From NCBI RefSeq assembly GCF_004745635.1, contig NZ_SRLB01000006.1:248001-312000 (forward strand): a stretch of DNA of 64,000 nt, given 5' to 3'. The stretch comes from Methylobacterium nonmethylotrophicum (GTDB lineage Bacteria > Pseudomonadota > Alphaproteobacteria > Rhizobiales > Beijerinckiaceae). The notes under the pieces were generated by a model, which was given only the letters and a program-made list of their open reading frames with translations, did no database searches and was not told the origin of the DNA. Positions 36,223-44,088 of this stretch are shown in pieces; within the stretch, counting starts at the first letter, position 1; every line of letters begins with the position of its first letter. The translations under genes and the position numbers were made by a program.

Positions 36223-37160
36223 CGCCGCAGGAGCACTGGGCCCTGTGGCGGAGCGACACGCGGGCGACGCCGTTCCAGTCGCCGGCCTGGCTCGACGCCT
36301 GGTGGACGCATCTCGGGGGCGGCGACCGCCGCGACGCAGAGATCCGCGATCCCGCGGGCCGGCTCGTCGCGGCGCTGCCGCTCTTCGTCTGGCACGATGG
36401 CGGCGTGCGCCGGCTCGTGCCGGTCGGGGCCGGCCACAGCGATTACTGCGACGCCCTGGTCGCGCCCGGCACGGCGACGGAGCCGCTCTGGACGGCGATC
36501 CTCGGCTCGGCCGCGGCCTTCGACGAGGTTCTGCTGCCCGACCTGCGGCCCGATTCCCCCCTCCTCGGCCCGCCGCCGGCGGGATGGAGCGCCACCGACA
36601 CGGAGGCGGAGATCTGCCCGGTGCTGACGCTGCCGCCGGGCGGCTCGCCCCTCGACGGCCTGACGCGCAGCCAGCGCCGCAAGGTGGTGCACGACCGCCA
36701 TCGCGCCGAGCGCCTCGGCGGCGTCACGGAAGAGCTCGTCACGGCCGGCCGCGTCGACGGCCTGCTCGACGCCCTGTTCGCGCTCCATTCCAGCCGGTGG
36801 GCGCGGGAGGGGCAGCCCGGCGTGCTGGCCGATCCCCGCGTGCAGGCCTTCCACCGCGCGGCGGCGCCGGCGCTCGCGGAGGCGGGCCTTCTGCGGATGG
36901 CGGTCGTGCGCCACGAGGGCGCGGTCGCGGCGGTCGTGTACGGCCTCGCCGACGGGGCGCGGTGGTACTCCTACATCAACGCCGTCGACATGCGCGTGCC
37001 CGGGCAGAGCTTCGGCACGCTGGCCTTCGCCTGCCTCATCGAGGCGGCCGCGTCGCGCGGCGCCGGCGAGTTCCACTTCCTGCGCGGCGACGAGCCCTAC
37101 AAGGCCCGCTGGGGCGCCGCCCCGCGCCGCACGATCCGCCGCATCCTGAGGCGTGCCTGA
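36219..37160 (+). CDS. GNAT/FemAB-type acyltransferase (Acetyltransf_6-like)
   Basis: 313 residues. The start shows the FemAB/CelD-like motif TPFQSPAWLDAWWTHL. The middle has the arginine-rich SQRRKVVHDRHRAERLGG helix, and the C-terminal GNAT half contains AVVRHEGAVAAVVYGLADGA and SFGTLAFACLIEAAASRGA. The ending DEPYKARWGA is typical of the family. The GTG at 36219 is set by the overlap with the methyltransferase stop. It transfers an acyl or aminoacyl group to an unknown acceptor and is the last gene of the PRTase-kinase cluster. Confidence 0.85.
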   Translation: MTPQEHWALWRSDTRATPFQSPAWLDAWWTHLGGGDRRDAEIRDPAGRLVAALPLFVWHDGGVRRLVPVGAGHSDYCDALVAPGTATEPLWTAILGSAAAFDEVLLPDLRPDSPLLGPPPAGWSATDTEAEICPVLTLPPGGSPLDGLTRSQRRKVVHDRHRAERLGGVTEELVTAGRVDGLLDALFALHSSRWAREGQPGVLADPRVQAFHRAAAPALAEAGLLRMAVVRHEGAVAAVVYGLADGARWYSYINAVDMRVPGQSFGTLAFACLIEAAASRGAGEFHFLRGDEPYKARWGAAPRRTIRRILRRA

Positions 37161-37224
37161 TCGGGACGGCAGCCGGAGTTCGCGAGGTCCTGATGGCGCA
37201 GGCCGCGACGGTGGCGCCCGTCGC

Positions 37225-38319
37225 TCAGATCTCCACCACCCCGATCGTCTCCTCGTCGAACGCGACGCTCTTCACGATCGCCAGCACCGGCAGGCCCGGC
37301 GCCAGGGCGAGCTCGTGGGCCGCGAGCCGCGTGACCTGCGCGACCAGGCTCGCATCGCCGCAGGCGATCTCGACCCGGGCGTGGGGGCCGTCGCCCGGCG
37401 TGATTGCGGTGACGAGGCCCGGCAGGACGTTGCGGGCGCTCAAGGCCCGGGGCGTCTCGCGCGCCACAAGCACGTCGCGGGCCCGCACCCGGACCCGCAC
37501 GCTCGCGCCGACCGGCAGGGCGAGGCGCGGCACGGTCAGCCGGCCGGGGGCGCCGTCGAGGCGGGTGAGGCCGAAGACGTCGTCGTGGGCCGCGACCCGG
37601 AGCTGCAGGAGCGCGCCGGCCTCGCCGGTCTCGCGGCCCGGGAACAGGCCGCCCCGGCGCAGGATCTCGGCGGCCGGGCCGCAGGCCGTCATCCGGCCCT
37701 CCTCGAGCACCACCACGGTGTCGGCGAGGCGCGCCACCTCGGCGACCGCGTGGCTGACATAGACGATCGGCACCCGGGCCTCGTCTCGCAGGCGCGCCAC
37801 GTAGGGCAGGATCTCGGCCTTGCGCCCCTCGTCGAGGGCCGAGAGCGGTTCGTCCATCAGGAGGAGCCGCGGGCGGGCGAGCAGCGCACGGCCGATCGCG
37901 ACCCGCTGGCGCTCGCCGCCCGAGAGCCCGGCCGGCCGCCGCTCGAGCAGCGCCGCGATCCCCAGGAGGTCGGCCACCGCCTCGAGGCTCGGGCCGCCCG
38001 GCCGGTGACGCGCGAAGAAGCGCCCGAACAGCAGGTTCTGCCGTACGCTCAGGTGCGGCATGAGCCGCGCGTCCTGGAAGACTGTGCCGATCTGGCGCCG
38101 GTGCACCGGCACCCGCACGCCCGCCCCCGTGTCGAGGAGGGTGACGCCGTCGACGACCACCCGCCCGTGCTGCGGCCGCACGAGCCCGGCGATCACCTCG
38201 ACGAGGGTCGACTTGCCGGAGCCGGAGCGGCCGAACAGGGCGGTGACCCGCCCTTCGGCCGTGAACGCCGCGTCGAGCACGAAGGCGCCGCGGGCGTGCC
38301 GGACCGCGACCTCGATCAT
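37225..38319 (-). CDS. modC: Molybdate ABC transporter ATP-binding protein ModC
   Basis: 364 residues. Walker A FGRSGSGKSTLVEVIAGL near residue 30, signature LSGGERQRVAIGRALLARPR, Walker B LLLMDEPLSALDEGRKAEI. The C-terminal third (VRVRARDVLVARETPRALSA onward) is the Mop/TOBE oxyanion-binding domain that distinguishes ModC from other ABC ATPases. It is immediately downstream of modB with a 13-bp gap. No modA is found beside it. Molybdate supply would serve molybdo-enzymes; tungstate is also possible. Confidence 0.93.
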   Translation of the reverse strand: MIEVAVRHARGAFVLDAAFTAEGRVTALFGRSGSGKSTLVEVIAGLVRPQHGRVVVDGVTLLDTGAGVRVPVHRRQIGTVFQDARLMPHLSVRQNLLFGRFFARHRPGGPSLEAVADLLGIAALLERRPAGLSGGERQRVAIGRALLARPRLLLMDEPLSALDEGRKAEILPYVARLRDEARVPIVYVSHAVAEVARLADTVVVLEEGRMTACGPAAEILRRGGLFPGRETGEAGALLQLRVAAHDDVFGLTRLDGAPGRLTVPRLALPVGASVRVRVRARDVLVARETPRALSARNVLPGLVTAITPGDGPHARVEIACGDASLVAQVTRLAAHELALAPGLPVLAIVKSVAFDEETIGVVEI

Positions 38320-38332
38320 GCGACAGGCCCGG

Positions 38333-39025
38333 TCATGCGCCGAGCCGCCGCCGGGCCCGCCGGGCCAGCCACTCCGAGGCGAGGAGCGCCGCCATCGACA
38401 GGGCGACCGAGATCAGGGCGAGGCGCAGCGCCCCCGCCTCGCCCCCCGGCACCTGCGTCAGGGTGTAGATCGCCGAGGGCAGGGTCTGGGTCTCGCCCGG
38501 GATGTTCGACACGAACGTGATGGTGGCGCCGAACTCCCCCATCGCCTTGGCGAAGGCCAGCACCGCGCCGGCGAGGATGCCCGGCAGCGCCAGCGGCAGC
38601 GTCACGACCAGGAACACCGCGGCCGGGGAGGCGCCGAGGGTGCCGGCGGCCTGTTCGAGCTTTCGGTCGACCGCCTCGAACGACAGGCGCATCGCCCGCA
38701 CCATCAGCGGGAACCCCATCACCGCGCAGGCCAGCGCCGCCCCGGTCCAGCGGAACGAGAACACGATGCCGATCTCGGCCAGCGCCGCGCCGAAAAGGCC
38801 CCGGCGCCCGAAGGCGAGGAGCAGCAGGTAGCCGGTGACCACCGGCGGCAGGATCAGGGGCAGGTGCACCAGCCCGTCGACGAGCGCCCGGCCGCGAAAG
38901 TCCCGCCGTGCCAGGAGATACGCCACGGCGAGCCCCGGCAGCAGGCTCGCCAGCGTCGCCACGCCCGCGACCAGCAGGCTGAGCCTGAGCGCGCTCCACT
39001 CGTCGGGGGTGAGGAACAGGGGCAG
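38333..39025 (-). CDS. modB: Molybdate ABC transporter permease ModB (start codon unresolved)
   Basis: About 230 residues if counted from the family-like beginning LPLFLTPDEWSALRLSLLVA. Five or so membrane spans and the permease EAA-type loop (EQAAGTLGASPAAVFLVVTL) are clear, as is the ModB-typical AFAKAMGEFGATITFVSN. No ATG, GTG or TTG lies at the expected place: codons there are CTG (39025, 39019). In-frame alternatives are a TTG at 39094 and an ATG at 39187, which would add 23 or 54 residues with no family match. The coding frame itself is intact. The usual upstream modA is missing. Confidence 0.85.
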   Translation of the reverse strand: MPLFLTPDEWSALRLSLLVAGVATLASLLPGLAVAYLLARRDFRGRALVDGLVHLPLILPPVVTGYLLLLAFGRRGLFGAALAEIGIVFSFRWTGAALACAVMGFPLMVRAMRLSFEAVDRKLEQAAGTLGASPAAVFLVVTLPLALPGILAGAVLAFAKAMGEFGATITFVSNIPGETQTLPSAIYTLTQVPGGEAGALRLALISVALSMAALLASEWLARRARRRLGA

Positions 39026-39179
39026 GGCTCGTTGCGGCGGGCAGAACCGGCAAGATGGCGGATCGTGGCCCGGAGTCCAGGCCCCGCACGGCAACGCTGG
39101 TTTCCGGCCGGGCGGGATTGATCCGCGCCGGCATTTGAGGCCTGTGGGAGCGGTTCCACGCTTTTCCCCGGAGGCCAGG

Positions 39180-39857
39180 TTGATCACCTTCTACTTCAAC
39201 GGCTCGCCCAACCCGACCAAGGTCGCGCTCTTCCTGGAGGAGGCGGGGCTCGCTTACGAGCCGGTGGCGGTGGACACCCGCAAGGGCGAGCAGTTCGCGC
39301 CGGACTTCCTCAAGCTCAACCCGAACGGCAAGGTACCGGTGATCGTCGACGACGGCACGGTGGTGTTCGACTCGAACGCGATCCTGCTCTACCTCGCCGA
39401 GAAGACCGGCCGCTTCCTGCCGCCGGCCTCGGAGCGCGGCGCGCTCCTGTCCTGGCTGATGTTCGTGGCGACCGGCATCGGGCCGTTCTCCGGCCAGGCG
39501 GTGCATTTCCGCCATTTCGCCCCCGAGAAGGTGCCCTACGCCCATGAGCGCTACCAGTTCGAGGTCAAGCGCCATTACGGCATCCTCGACCAGCACCTCG
39601 CCGGCCGCGCGTGGATGGTGGGCGAGGCCTACGGCATCGTCGACATGGCTGTGTGGGGCTGGGCCCGGATGCTGCCCTTCATCCTCGGCGAGGGCGCGTT
39701 CGACGGTCTTCCGAACCTGAAGCGCCACCACGACGCCATCGCGGCCCGCCCCGCCGCCGCCAAGGCCGTCGCCCTGAAGGACCGCTTCCCCTTCAAGGCC
39801 GAGATGGATGACGAGGCGCGGGCGCACATGTTCAAGCACCTCACGCCGGCGGCGTGA
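39180..39857 (+). CDS. Glutathione S-transferase (YfcG/Ure2p-like)
   Basis: 225 residues. Thioredoxin-like N-domain (ITFYFNGSPNPTKVALFLEE, then NPNGKVPVIVDDG with the cis-Pro, and VFDSNAILLYLAEKTGRFLP with the SNA glutathione contact). The helical C-domain has RAWMVGEAYGIVDMAVWGW. A TTG at 39180 is chosen because GGAGG stands five bases before it and no ATG fits. Members of this group bind glutathione disulfide and have disulfide-bond reductase activity. The gene is divergent from modB; the two 5' ends are close together. Confidence 0.9.
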   Translation: MITFYFNGSPNPTKVALFLEEAGLAYEPVAVDTRKGEQFAPDFLKLNPNGKVPVIVDDGTVVFDSNAILLYLAEKTGRFLPPASERGALLSWLMFVATGIGPFSGQAVHFRHFAPEKVPYAHERYQFEVKRHYGILDQHLAGRAWMVGEAYGIVDMAVWGWARMLPFILGEGAFDGLPNLKRHHDAIAARPAAAKAVALKDRFPFKAEMDDEARAHMFKHLTPAA

Positions 39858-39932
39858 CCGGCCTCGCTGCGCCGCGAAGGCTCAAGGCCCTTCGCCCAAC
39901 CGGGTAAGTTCGACACATTCAAGCGCCTATCA

Positions 39933-40081
39933 ATCCGACCCGCGGCGTCATCCTGAGGTGCTGGCGATCGAAGATCGCACCCGCAGGGAGCCTCGAAGGA
40001 GGCCTCCGGACGTCTCGCGATCCCTGGAGGCCTCCTTCGAGCCCGCTGCGCGGCACCTCAGGATGAGGCCGCGGGTCGGAT
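39933..40081. repeat. Family 3 long palindromic repeat
   Basis: 29-bp outer arms (39933-39961 and 40053-40081) are inverted with one mismatch and contain CATCCTGAGGTGC/GCACCTCAGGATGA. Inner 18-bp arms around CTCGAAGGAGGCCTCC/GGAGGCCTCCTTCGAG (39990-40007 and 40026-40043) give a cruciform-like shape of about 149 bp. It fills most of the gap 39858-40133. Similar CATCCTGAGG elements are common in Bradyrhizobium and Methylobacterium genomes. Confidence 0.75.
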
Positions 40082-40133
40082 CGTCGACGAGAAGCGGCAG
40101 GGCAGGCGCGACCGACATCGGGAGGAACACGCC

Positions 40134-40898
40134 ATGAGATCGTTCGACAACCCGTTCAAGCGCGGCCTCGCCGAGGGGCGGCGGCAGGCCGGATTGTGGA
40201 TGACCACCGGCTCGCCCGGCATCACCGAGATGGCCGCCGGCGCGGGCTTCGCCTGGATGCTCATCGACATGGAGCACTCGCCCAACGATCTCCTCGACGT
40301 CGTCGACCACCTGCGGGCCGCCGAGGGCGGCACCGCCGAGCCGGTGGTGCGGGTGCCGTGGAACGAGCCCGTGATGGTCAAGCGCCTGCTCGACCAGGGC
40401 GCCCGCTCGCTGATGTTCCCGTTCGTGCAGAGCGCCGAGGAGGCGCGCCGGGCCGTCGCCGCGACGCGCTACCCGCCCCACGGCATCCGGGGCTTCGCCG
40501 GCACCTCGCGGGCCACCGGCTACGGCCTGCGGCCGGACTACCACGCCCGCTCCGGCGACGAGGTCTGCGTCGTCGTCCAGGTCGAGACCCCGGAGGCGCT
40601 CGCGGCGGCGGGCGAGATCGCGGCGGTCGAGGGCGTCGACGGCGTGTTCATCGGACCCAACGACCTGGCCGCCAGCATGGGCCATCTCGGGGAGCCCAAT
40701 GCCGGCCCGGTGCGGGAGGCGATCGCCGCGGCGCTGCCGCGGATCCGGTCTGCCGGCAAGGCGGCGGGCCTCCTCAACTTCAGCGAGACCGGCGCCAAGG
40801 CCGATTTCGAGGCCGGCTTCGGCTTCGTGGCGGTGTCCGGCGACGCCTTCCTGCTCGCCCGCGAGACGCAGCGGGTCGCGAAACTCTTCGGCTCCTGA
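40134..40898 (+). CDS. HpcH/HpaI-family aldolase
   Basis: 254 residues. TIM-barrel class II aldolase of the HpaI/GarL type: GLWMTTGSPGITEMAAGAGF at the N-terminus, the metal-binding LIDMEHSPND, a conserved catalytic arginine in VVRVPWNE, and the signature VQVETPEALAAAGEIAAVEG then VDGVFIGPNDLAASMG. It cleaves 4-hydroxy-2-oxo acids to pyruvate or a related keto acid plus an aldehyde. The substrate cannot be told from the sequence. It runs into the hydrolase gene with a 20-bp gap, so an operon is likely. Confidence 0.92.
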   Translation: MRSFDNPFKRGLAEGRRQAGLWMTTGSPGITEMAAGAGFAWMLIDMEHSPNDLLDVVDHLRAAEGGTAEPVVRVPWNEPVMVKRLLDQGARSLMFPFVQSAEEARRAVAATRYPPHGIRGFAGTSRATGYGLRPDYHARSGDEVCVVVQVETPEALAAAGEIAAVEGVDGVFIGPNDLAASMGHLGEPNAGPVREAIAAALPRIRSAGKAAGLLNFSETGAKADFEAGFGFVAVSGDAFLLARETQRVAKLFGS

Positions 40899-40918
40899 GC
40901 CGCCCCCGGAGGACACCC

Positions 40919-41533
40919 ATGGCCGCCCTGTCGTTCCAGCACCGTTTCGAGCCCGCCGCCGACGAAGCGGCGGTGCCGCTCCTCCTCCTGCACGGCACGG
41001 GGGGCGACGAGAGCGACCTCCTGCCGCTCGGGCGGGCGCTGGCGCCCGGGGCGGCCCTGCTCTCGCCCCGCGGCCAGGTGCTGGAGGGCGGCGCGCCGCG
41101 CTTCTTCCGCCGCCTCGCCGAGGGCGTGTTCGACGAGGCCGACCTGGTGCGCCGGGCCGGCGACCTCGCGGGCTTCGTGGGCGAGGCGAGGGCGGCCTAC
41201 GGGATCGCGGCGCCGCTCGCCGTCGGCTTCTCGAACGGCGCCAACATCGCGGCCGCCGTGATGCTCCTGCATCCCGGCGTGCTCGCCGGCGCGGTGCTGC
41301 TGCGGGCGATGGTGCCGCTCGCCGATCCGCCGCCCACGCGCCTTTCGGGCGAGCCGGTGCTGATCCTGTCGGGCCGGATGGACCCGATCGTACCCGCCGA
41401 GAACGCCGCACGCCTCGCCGGGCAGCTGACGAAAGCCGGCGCCAGCGTCACCCACGAGGTCCTGCCCGCCGGCCACGGCCTGTCGCAGGCCGACCTCGTG
41501 CGGGCGAAGACCTGGCTCACCGGGCGGCCGTGA
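40919..41533 (+). CDS. Alpha/beta hydrolase of the phospholipase/carboxylesterase family
   Basis: 204 residues, the normal length of the family (YpfH-like). LLLLHGTGGDESDLLPLGRA gives the oxyanion loop, AVGFSNGANIAAAVML the nucleophile elbow GFSNG, SGRMDPIVP the acidic residue and PAGHGLSQAD the catalytic histidine, so the triad is complete. GGAGG precedes the ATG at 40919. It is probably co-transcribed with the HpcH aldolase. Many homologues sit next to glyoxalase or dioxygenase genes and are esterases of unknown natural substrate. Confidence 0.9.
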   Translation: MAALSFQHRFEPAADEAAVPLLLLHGTGGDESDLLPLGRALAPGAALLSPRGQVLEGGAPRFFRRLAEGVFDEADLVRRAGDLAGFVGEARAAYGIAAPLAVGFSNGANIAAAVMLLHPGVLAGAVLLRAMVPLADPPPTRLSGEPVLILSGRMDPIVPAENAARLAGQLTKAGASVTHEVLPAGHGLSQADLVRAKTWLTGRP

Positions 41534-41577
41534 CGACCGCTGGTCCGGCGGGGAAACAAGAGCCGCGCGCGAAAGCC

Positions 41578-42762
41578 TCAGGCCGGGCTCCACCCCGCCG
41601 CGCAGTCGCGCACCAGCTGGCGCAGAAACGCCTCGCCGGCCTCGAGAGCCGCCAGCGTGATGTACTCGTCCGGCTGGTGGGCCTGGTCGATGGAGCCCGG
41701 GCCGCAGACCACGGTCGGCAGCCCGGCGACCTGGAAGCGGCCGGCCTCGGTGGCGTAGGGCACCGTGATGGTGTGGTTGCGCCCGGCGAGCCGCAGGGCC
41801 AGGCGCTCGGCCGGTGAGCCGGGCTCCGGCGCCAGGCCCGGCACCGCCGCATCCTCCTCGGTCTCGACGCGGCCATAGGCGCCGAAGCGGTTGAGGCGCT
41901 CGCGGGTCACCCGCTCGACCTCGGCGGCGAACAGGGCCGGGATCTCGTCGCGGGGCAGATCCGGCAGGCCGCGGAACTCCCAAAGGAACTCGCAGGCCTT
42001 GGGCAGGATGTTGCGGGCGGTGCCGCCGCCGATCGTCCCGACGTGAACGGTCGTGTAGGGCGGGTCGAACCGGCCGCTGGCGTCGCCCCGCTCGGTCATC
42101 CGGTCGGCGATGCGGTTGAGGCCGGCCACCAGCTCGGCCGCCGCCATCACGGCGTTGGCGCCGAGCGCCGGCTTCGAGGAATGCGCCTCGTGGCCGTGGA
42201 CGGTGGTGCGGTAGGTGTAGATGCTCTTGTGCGCGTCCGCGACCTCGAGGTCGGTCGGCTCGCCGACGATCACCGCGCCCGGCCGCGGCAGGTCGCCTCC
42301 GAATCGGGCGATCACGTCGGCGACGCCGAGGCAGGTCAGCTCCTCGTCGTAGGACAGCAGGATGTGGATCGGCGTCTTGAGGTCCGCCGCCAGCATCTCC
42401 GGCACCAGGGCGAGGCACAGCGCGTCGAACCCCTTCATGTCGACGGCGCCGCGGCCATAGGCGCGACCGTCGGCGACCCGCAGGGTGTAGGGGTCGCTGG
42501 TCCAGGACTGGCCGGCGACCGGCACCACGTCGGTATGGCCGGAGAGCACCACGCCGCCGTCCCGCATCGGCCCGATCGTGGCGAAGAGCGCGGCCTTGTC
42601 GCCGGCGGCGTTTGGGGCGCGGATGTACGGCACGCCCCAGGCGTCGAGATACTCGCCCACCCAGTCGATCAGCGGCAGGTTCGACTTCTGGCTCTCGGTG
42701 TCGAAGGAGACCAGCCGGGCGAGGAGGTCGAGCGGGGAAAGGCGGGGGCCGGTCTGGGTCAT
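41578..42762 (-). CDS. argE: Acetylornithine deacetylase ArgE (M20 peptidase family)
   Basis: 394 residues. Metal ligands are visible in LSGHTDVVPVAG (His, Asp), AYGRGAVDMKGF (second Asp), DEELTCLG (Glu-Glu), VGEPTDLEVADAH and the C-terminal PGSIDQAHQPDEYI. The length and the last motif fit ArgE better than DapE or ArgE-like hydantoinases. The reaction is N-acetylornithine to ornithine in arginine synthesis, cytosolic, Zn- or Co-dependent. Alphaproteobacteria often also use ArgJ, so an accessory deacetylase role is possible. It is 149 bp downstream of apaG. Confidence 0.88.
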   Translation of the reverse strand: MTQTGPRLSPLDLLARLVSFDTESQKSNLPLIDWVGEYLDAWGVPYIRAPNAAGDKAALFATIGPMRDGGVVLSGHTDVVPVAGQSWTSDPYTLRVADGRAYGRGAVDMKGFDALCLALVPEMLAADLKTPIHILLSYDEELTCLGVADVIARFGGDLPRPGAVIVGEPTDLEVADAHKSIYTYRTTVHGHEAHSSKPALGANAVMAAAELVAGLNRIADRMTERGDASGRFDPPYTTVHVGTIGGGTARNILPKACEFLWEFRGLPDLPRDEIPALFAAEVERVTRERLNRFGAYGRVETEEDAAVPGLAPEPGSPAERLALRLAGRNHTITVPYATEAGRFQVAGLPTVVCGPGSIDQAHQPDEYITLAALEAGEAFLRQLVRDCAAGWSPA

Positions 42763-42911
42763 CGGGCGGGCGGTCTCGCGGCGGGAGGGGCGCCGCCGTC
42801 CTTAGCCCAGCCTGCCGGCGACCGACAGCGGCACCGGCGCAAGGGGCCCGACGCCGCGACGCATGTCGCGGCGCTCCCGCAGCGCCGCGATGCGACGCAT
42901 GCCGCGGCGCG

Positions 42912-43304
42912 TCAGTGCATCACCCGGCGGACATGCGGCGAATCGAGCGAGAAGGCCGGGATCGCCGCCTCGAAGCTGCGGCCGTCCGGGGTCGCCATGG
43001 TGTAGGTGCCCTCCATCGTGCCGTCCGGCGTCGTGAGGGGGCAGCCGCTGGTGTAGCTGAACGACTCGCCCGGGCCGAGCACCGGCTGCTTGCCGACGAC
43101 GCCGGCCCCGCGCACCTCCTGCATCTCGCCGCGGCCGTCGACGATGCGCCAGTGGCGCGAGCGCAGCTGCACTTGCTCGCTGCCATTGTTGGTGATCTCC
43201 ACCGTATAGGCGAAGAAGTAGCGGCCGCTGTCCGGCGAGGATTCCTCCTCGACGAAGCGAGGCTTCACGGACACGCTGATGCCGCGGGTCTCGGCCTTGT
43301 ACAT
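42912..43304 (-). CDS. apaG: ApaG (Co2+/Mg2+ efflux-associated) protein
   Basis: 130 residues, full length. FAYTVEITNNGSEQVQLRSR and HWRIVDGRGEMQEVRGAGVV are the characteristic ApaG beta-sandwich strands, with the conserved GVVGKQPVLGPGESFSYTSG and GTYTM. In enterics apaG lies with apaH and ksgA; here it stands alone upstream of argE. Cytosolic; the precise function is unsettled (binding of a polyanionic ligand has been proposed). Confidence 0.95.
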   Translation of the reverse strand: MYKAETRGISVSVKPRFVEEESSPDSGRYFFAYTVEITNNGSEQVQLRSRHWRIVDGRGEMQEVRGAGVVGKQPVLGPGESFSYTSGCPLTTPDGTMEGTYTMATPDGRSFEAAIPAFSLDSPHVRRVMH

Positions 43305-43436
43305 CAGGGAACCTCCGCTGGCGGCCCGCGCGCGAAGCGCGACGGCCGGCGGGGGTCGTGGTACGTCCGGCCTTCCGGATCGTCAATCGCTTGGATCTGC
43401 GGTCGGTAATCCTGCACGAGGCGCTCCTTCCCCGCC

Positions 43437-43934
43437 ATGAGGCTTCCTTCCTCGTCCACAGCCGCCGCGGGCCTCGCCGCGGCGGTGGTCCTGGCGCTCG
43501 GCGCCGATCCGGCGGTCCTCGTCCTGCTGGCCGCCTGGCGCGGGCTCGCGCTGCTGGCGCCGGGTCGCGACGGGGCGGGGGAGGGGCCGTGGATCCGCAT
43601 GGCCCTCGCGTTCGCGCTCGCGTGGCGGGCCCCGGGCTGGCCGGCGGGGGCGTTGGTGGCCGCGCTCCTCCTCGAGGTCGCCGTGGCGCGCCTCGCCGCC
43701 CTGGCGGCCGCCCGGACAGGGACCGCCTTGCCGGGCCCTGACCTTTACTCGCTGATCCTCGCCGGCGGACGGGCCTCCGACGCGATCGCCGCCCTCGCCG
43801 TCGCGGCGATGCTCCTCCTGCCCGAGCGGCTGCCGCTGATCGCGAGTGCGCTCGCCGGCCTCACCGCCATGGGGGCGCTCGCCCGGGCGAGCGTCGCCGT
43901 CGCGGTCCTGCGCGCGGCACGGGACGAGGCCTGA
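43437..43934 (+). CDS. Alanine/leucine-rich membrane protein, unknown
   Basis: 165 residues with five or so hydrophobic segments and no enzyme motif. It is divergent from apaG with 132 bp between the starts. No good RBS is seen before the ATG at 43437, and codon composition is like that of neighbouring shadow frames, so the gene is likely but not certain. The membrane character is consistent over its whole length, which argues for a real protein. Confidence 0.5.
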   Translation: MRLPSSSTAAAGLAAAVVLALGADPAVLVLLAAWRGLALLAPGRDGAGEGPWIRMALAFALAWRAPGWPAGALVAALLLEVAVARLAALAAARTGTALPGPDLYSLILAGGRASDAIAALAVAAMLLLPERLPLIASALAGLTAMGALARASVAVAVLRAARDEA

Positions 43935-44034
43935 CGCGCTCTTCACGCGGCCGAAACCCTGGCGTACGACACTCGGCATGACTCGCCGGAGTGGTTCACC
44001 GGTTCGGCGGAGAAAATGATGCAAAGACAAGAAG

Positions 44035-44067
44035 CTAAGCAGAGCAGCGCCATGCGGCTCTGCTTAG
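44035..44067. promoter_or_regulatory. Perfect 11-bp inverted repeat in the dcd leader
   Basis: CTAAGCAGAGC (44035-44045) and GCTCTGCTTAG (44057-44067) with an 11-nt spacer, ending 21 bases before the dcd start. No T-run follows, so it is more likely an operator or translation-control hairpin than a terminator. Confidence 0.5.
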
Positions 44068-44088
44068 TCCGTTGAGGATGGACGGGTC

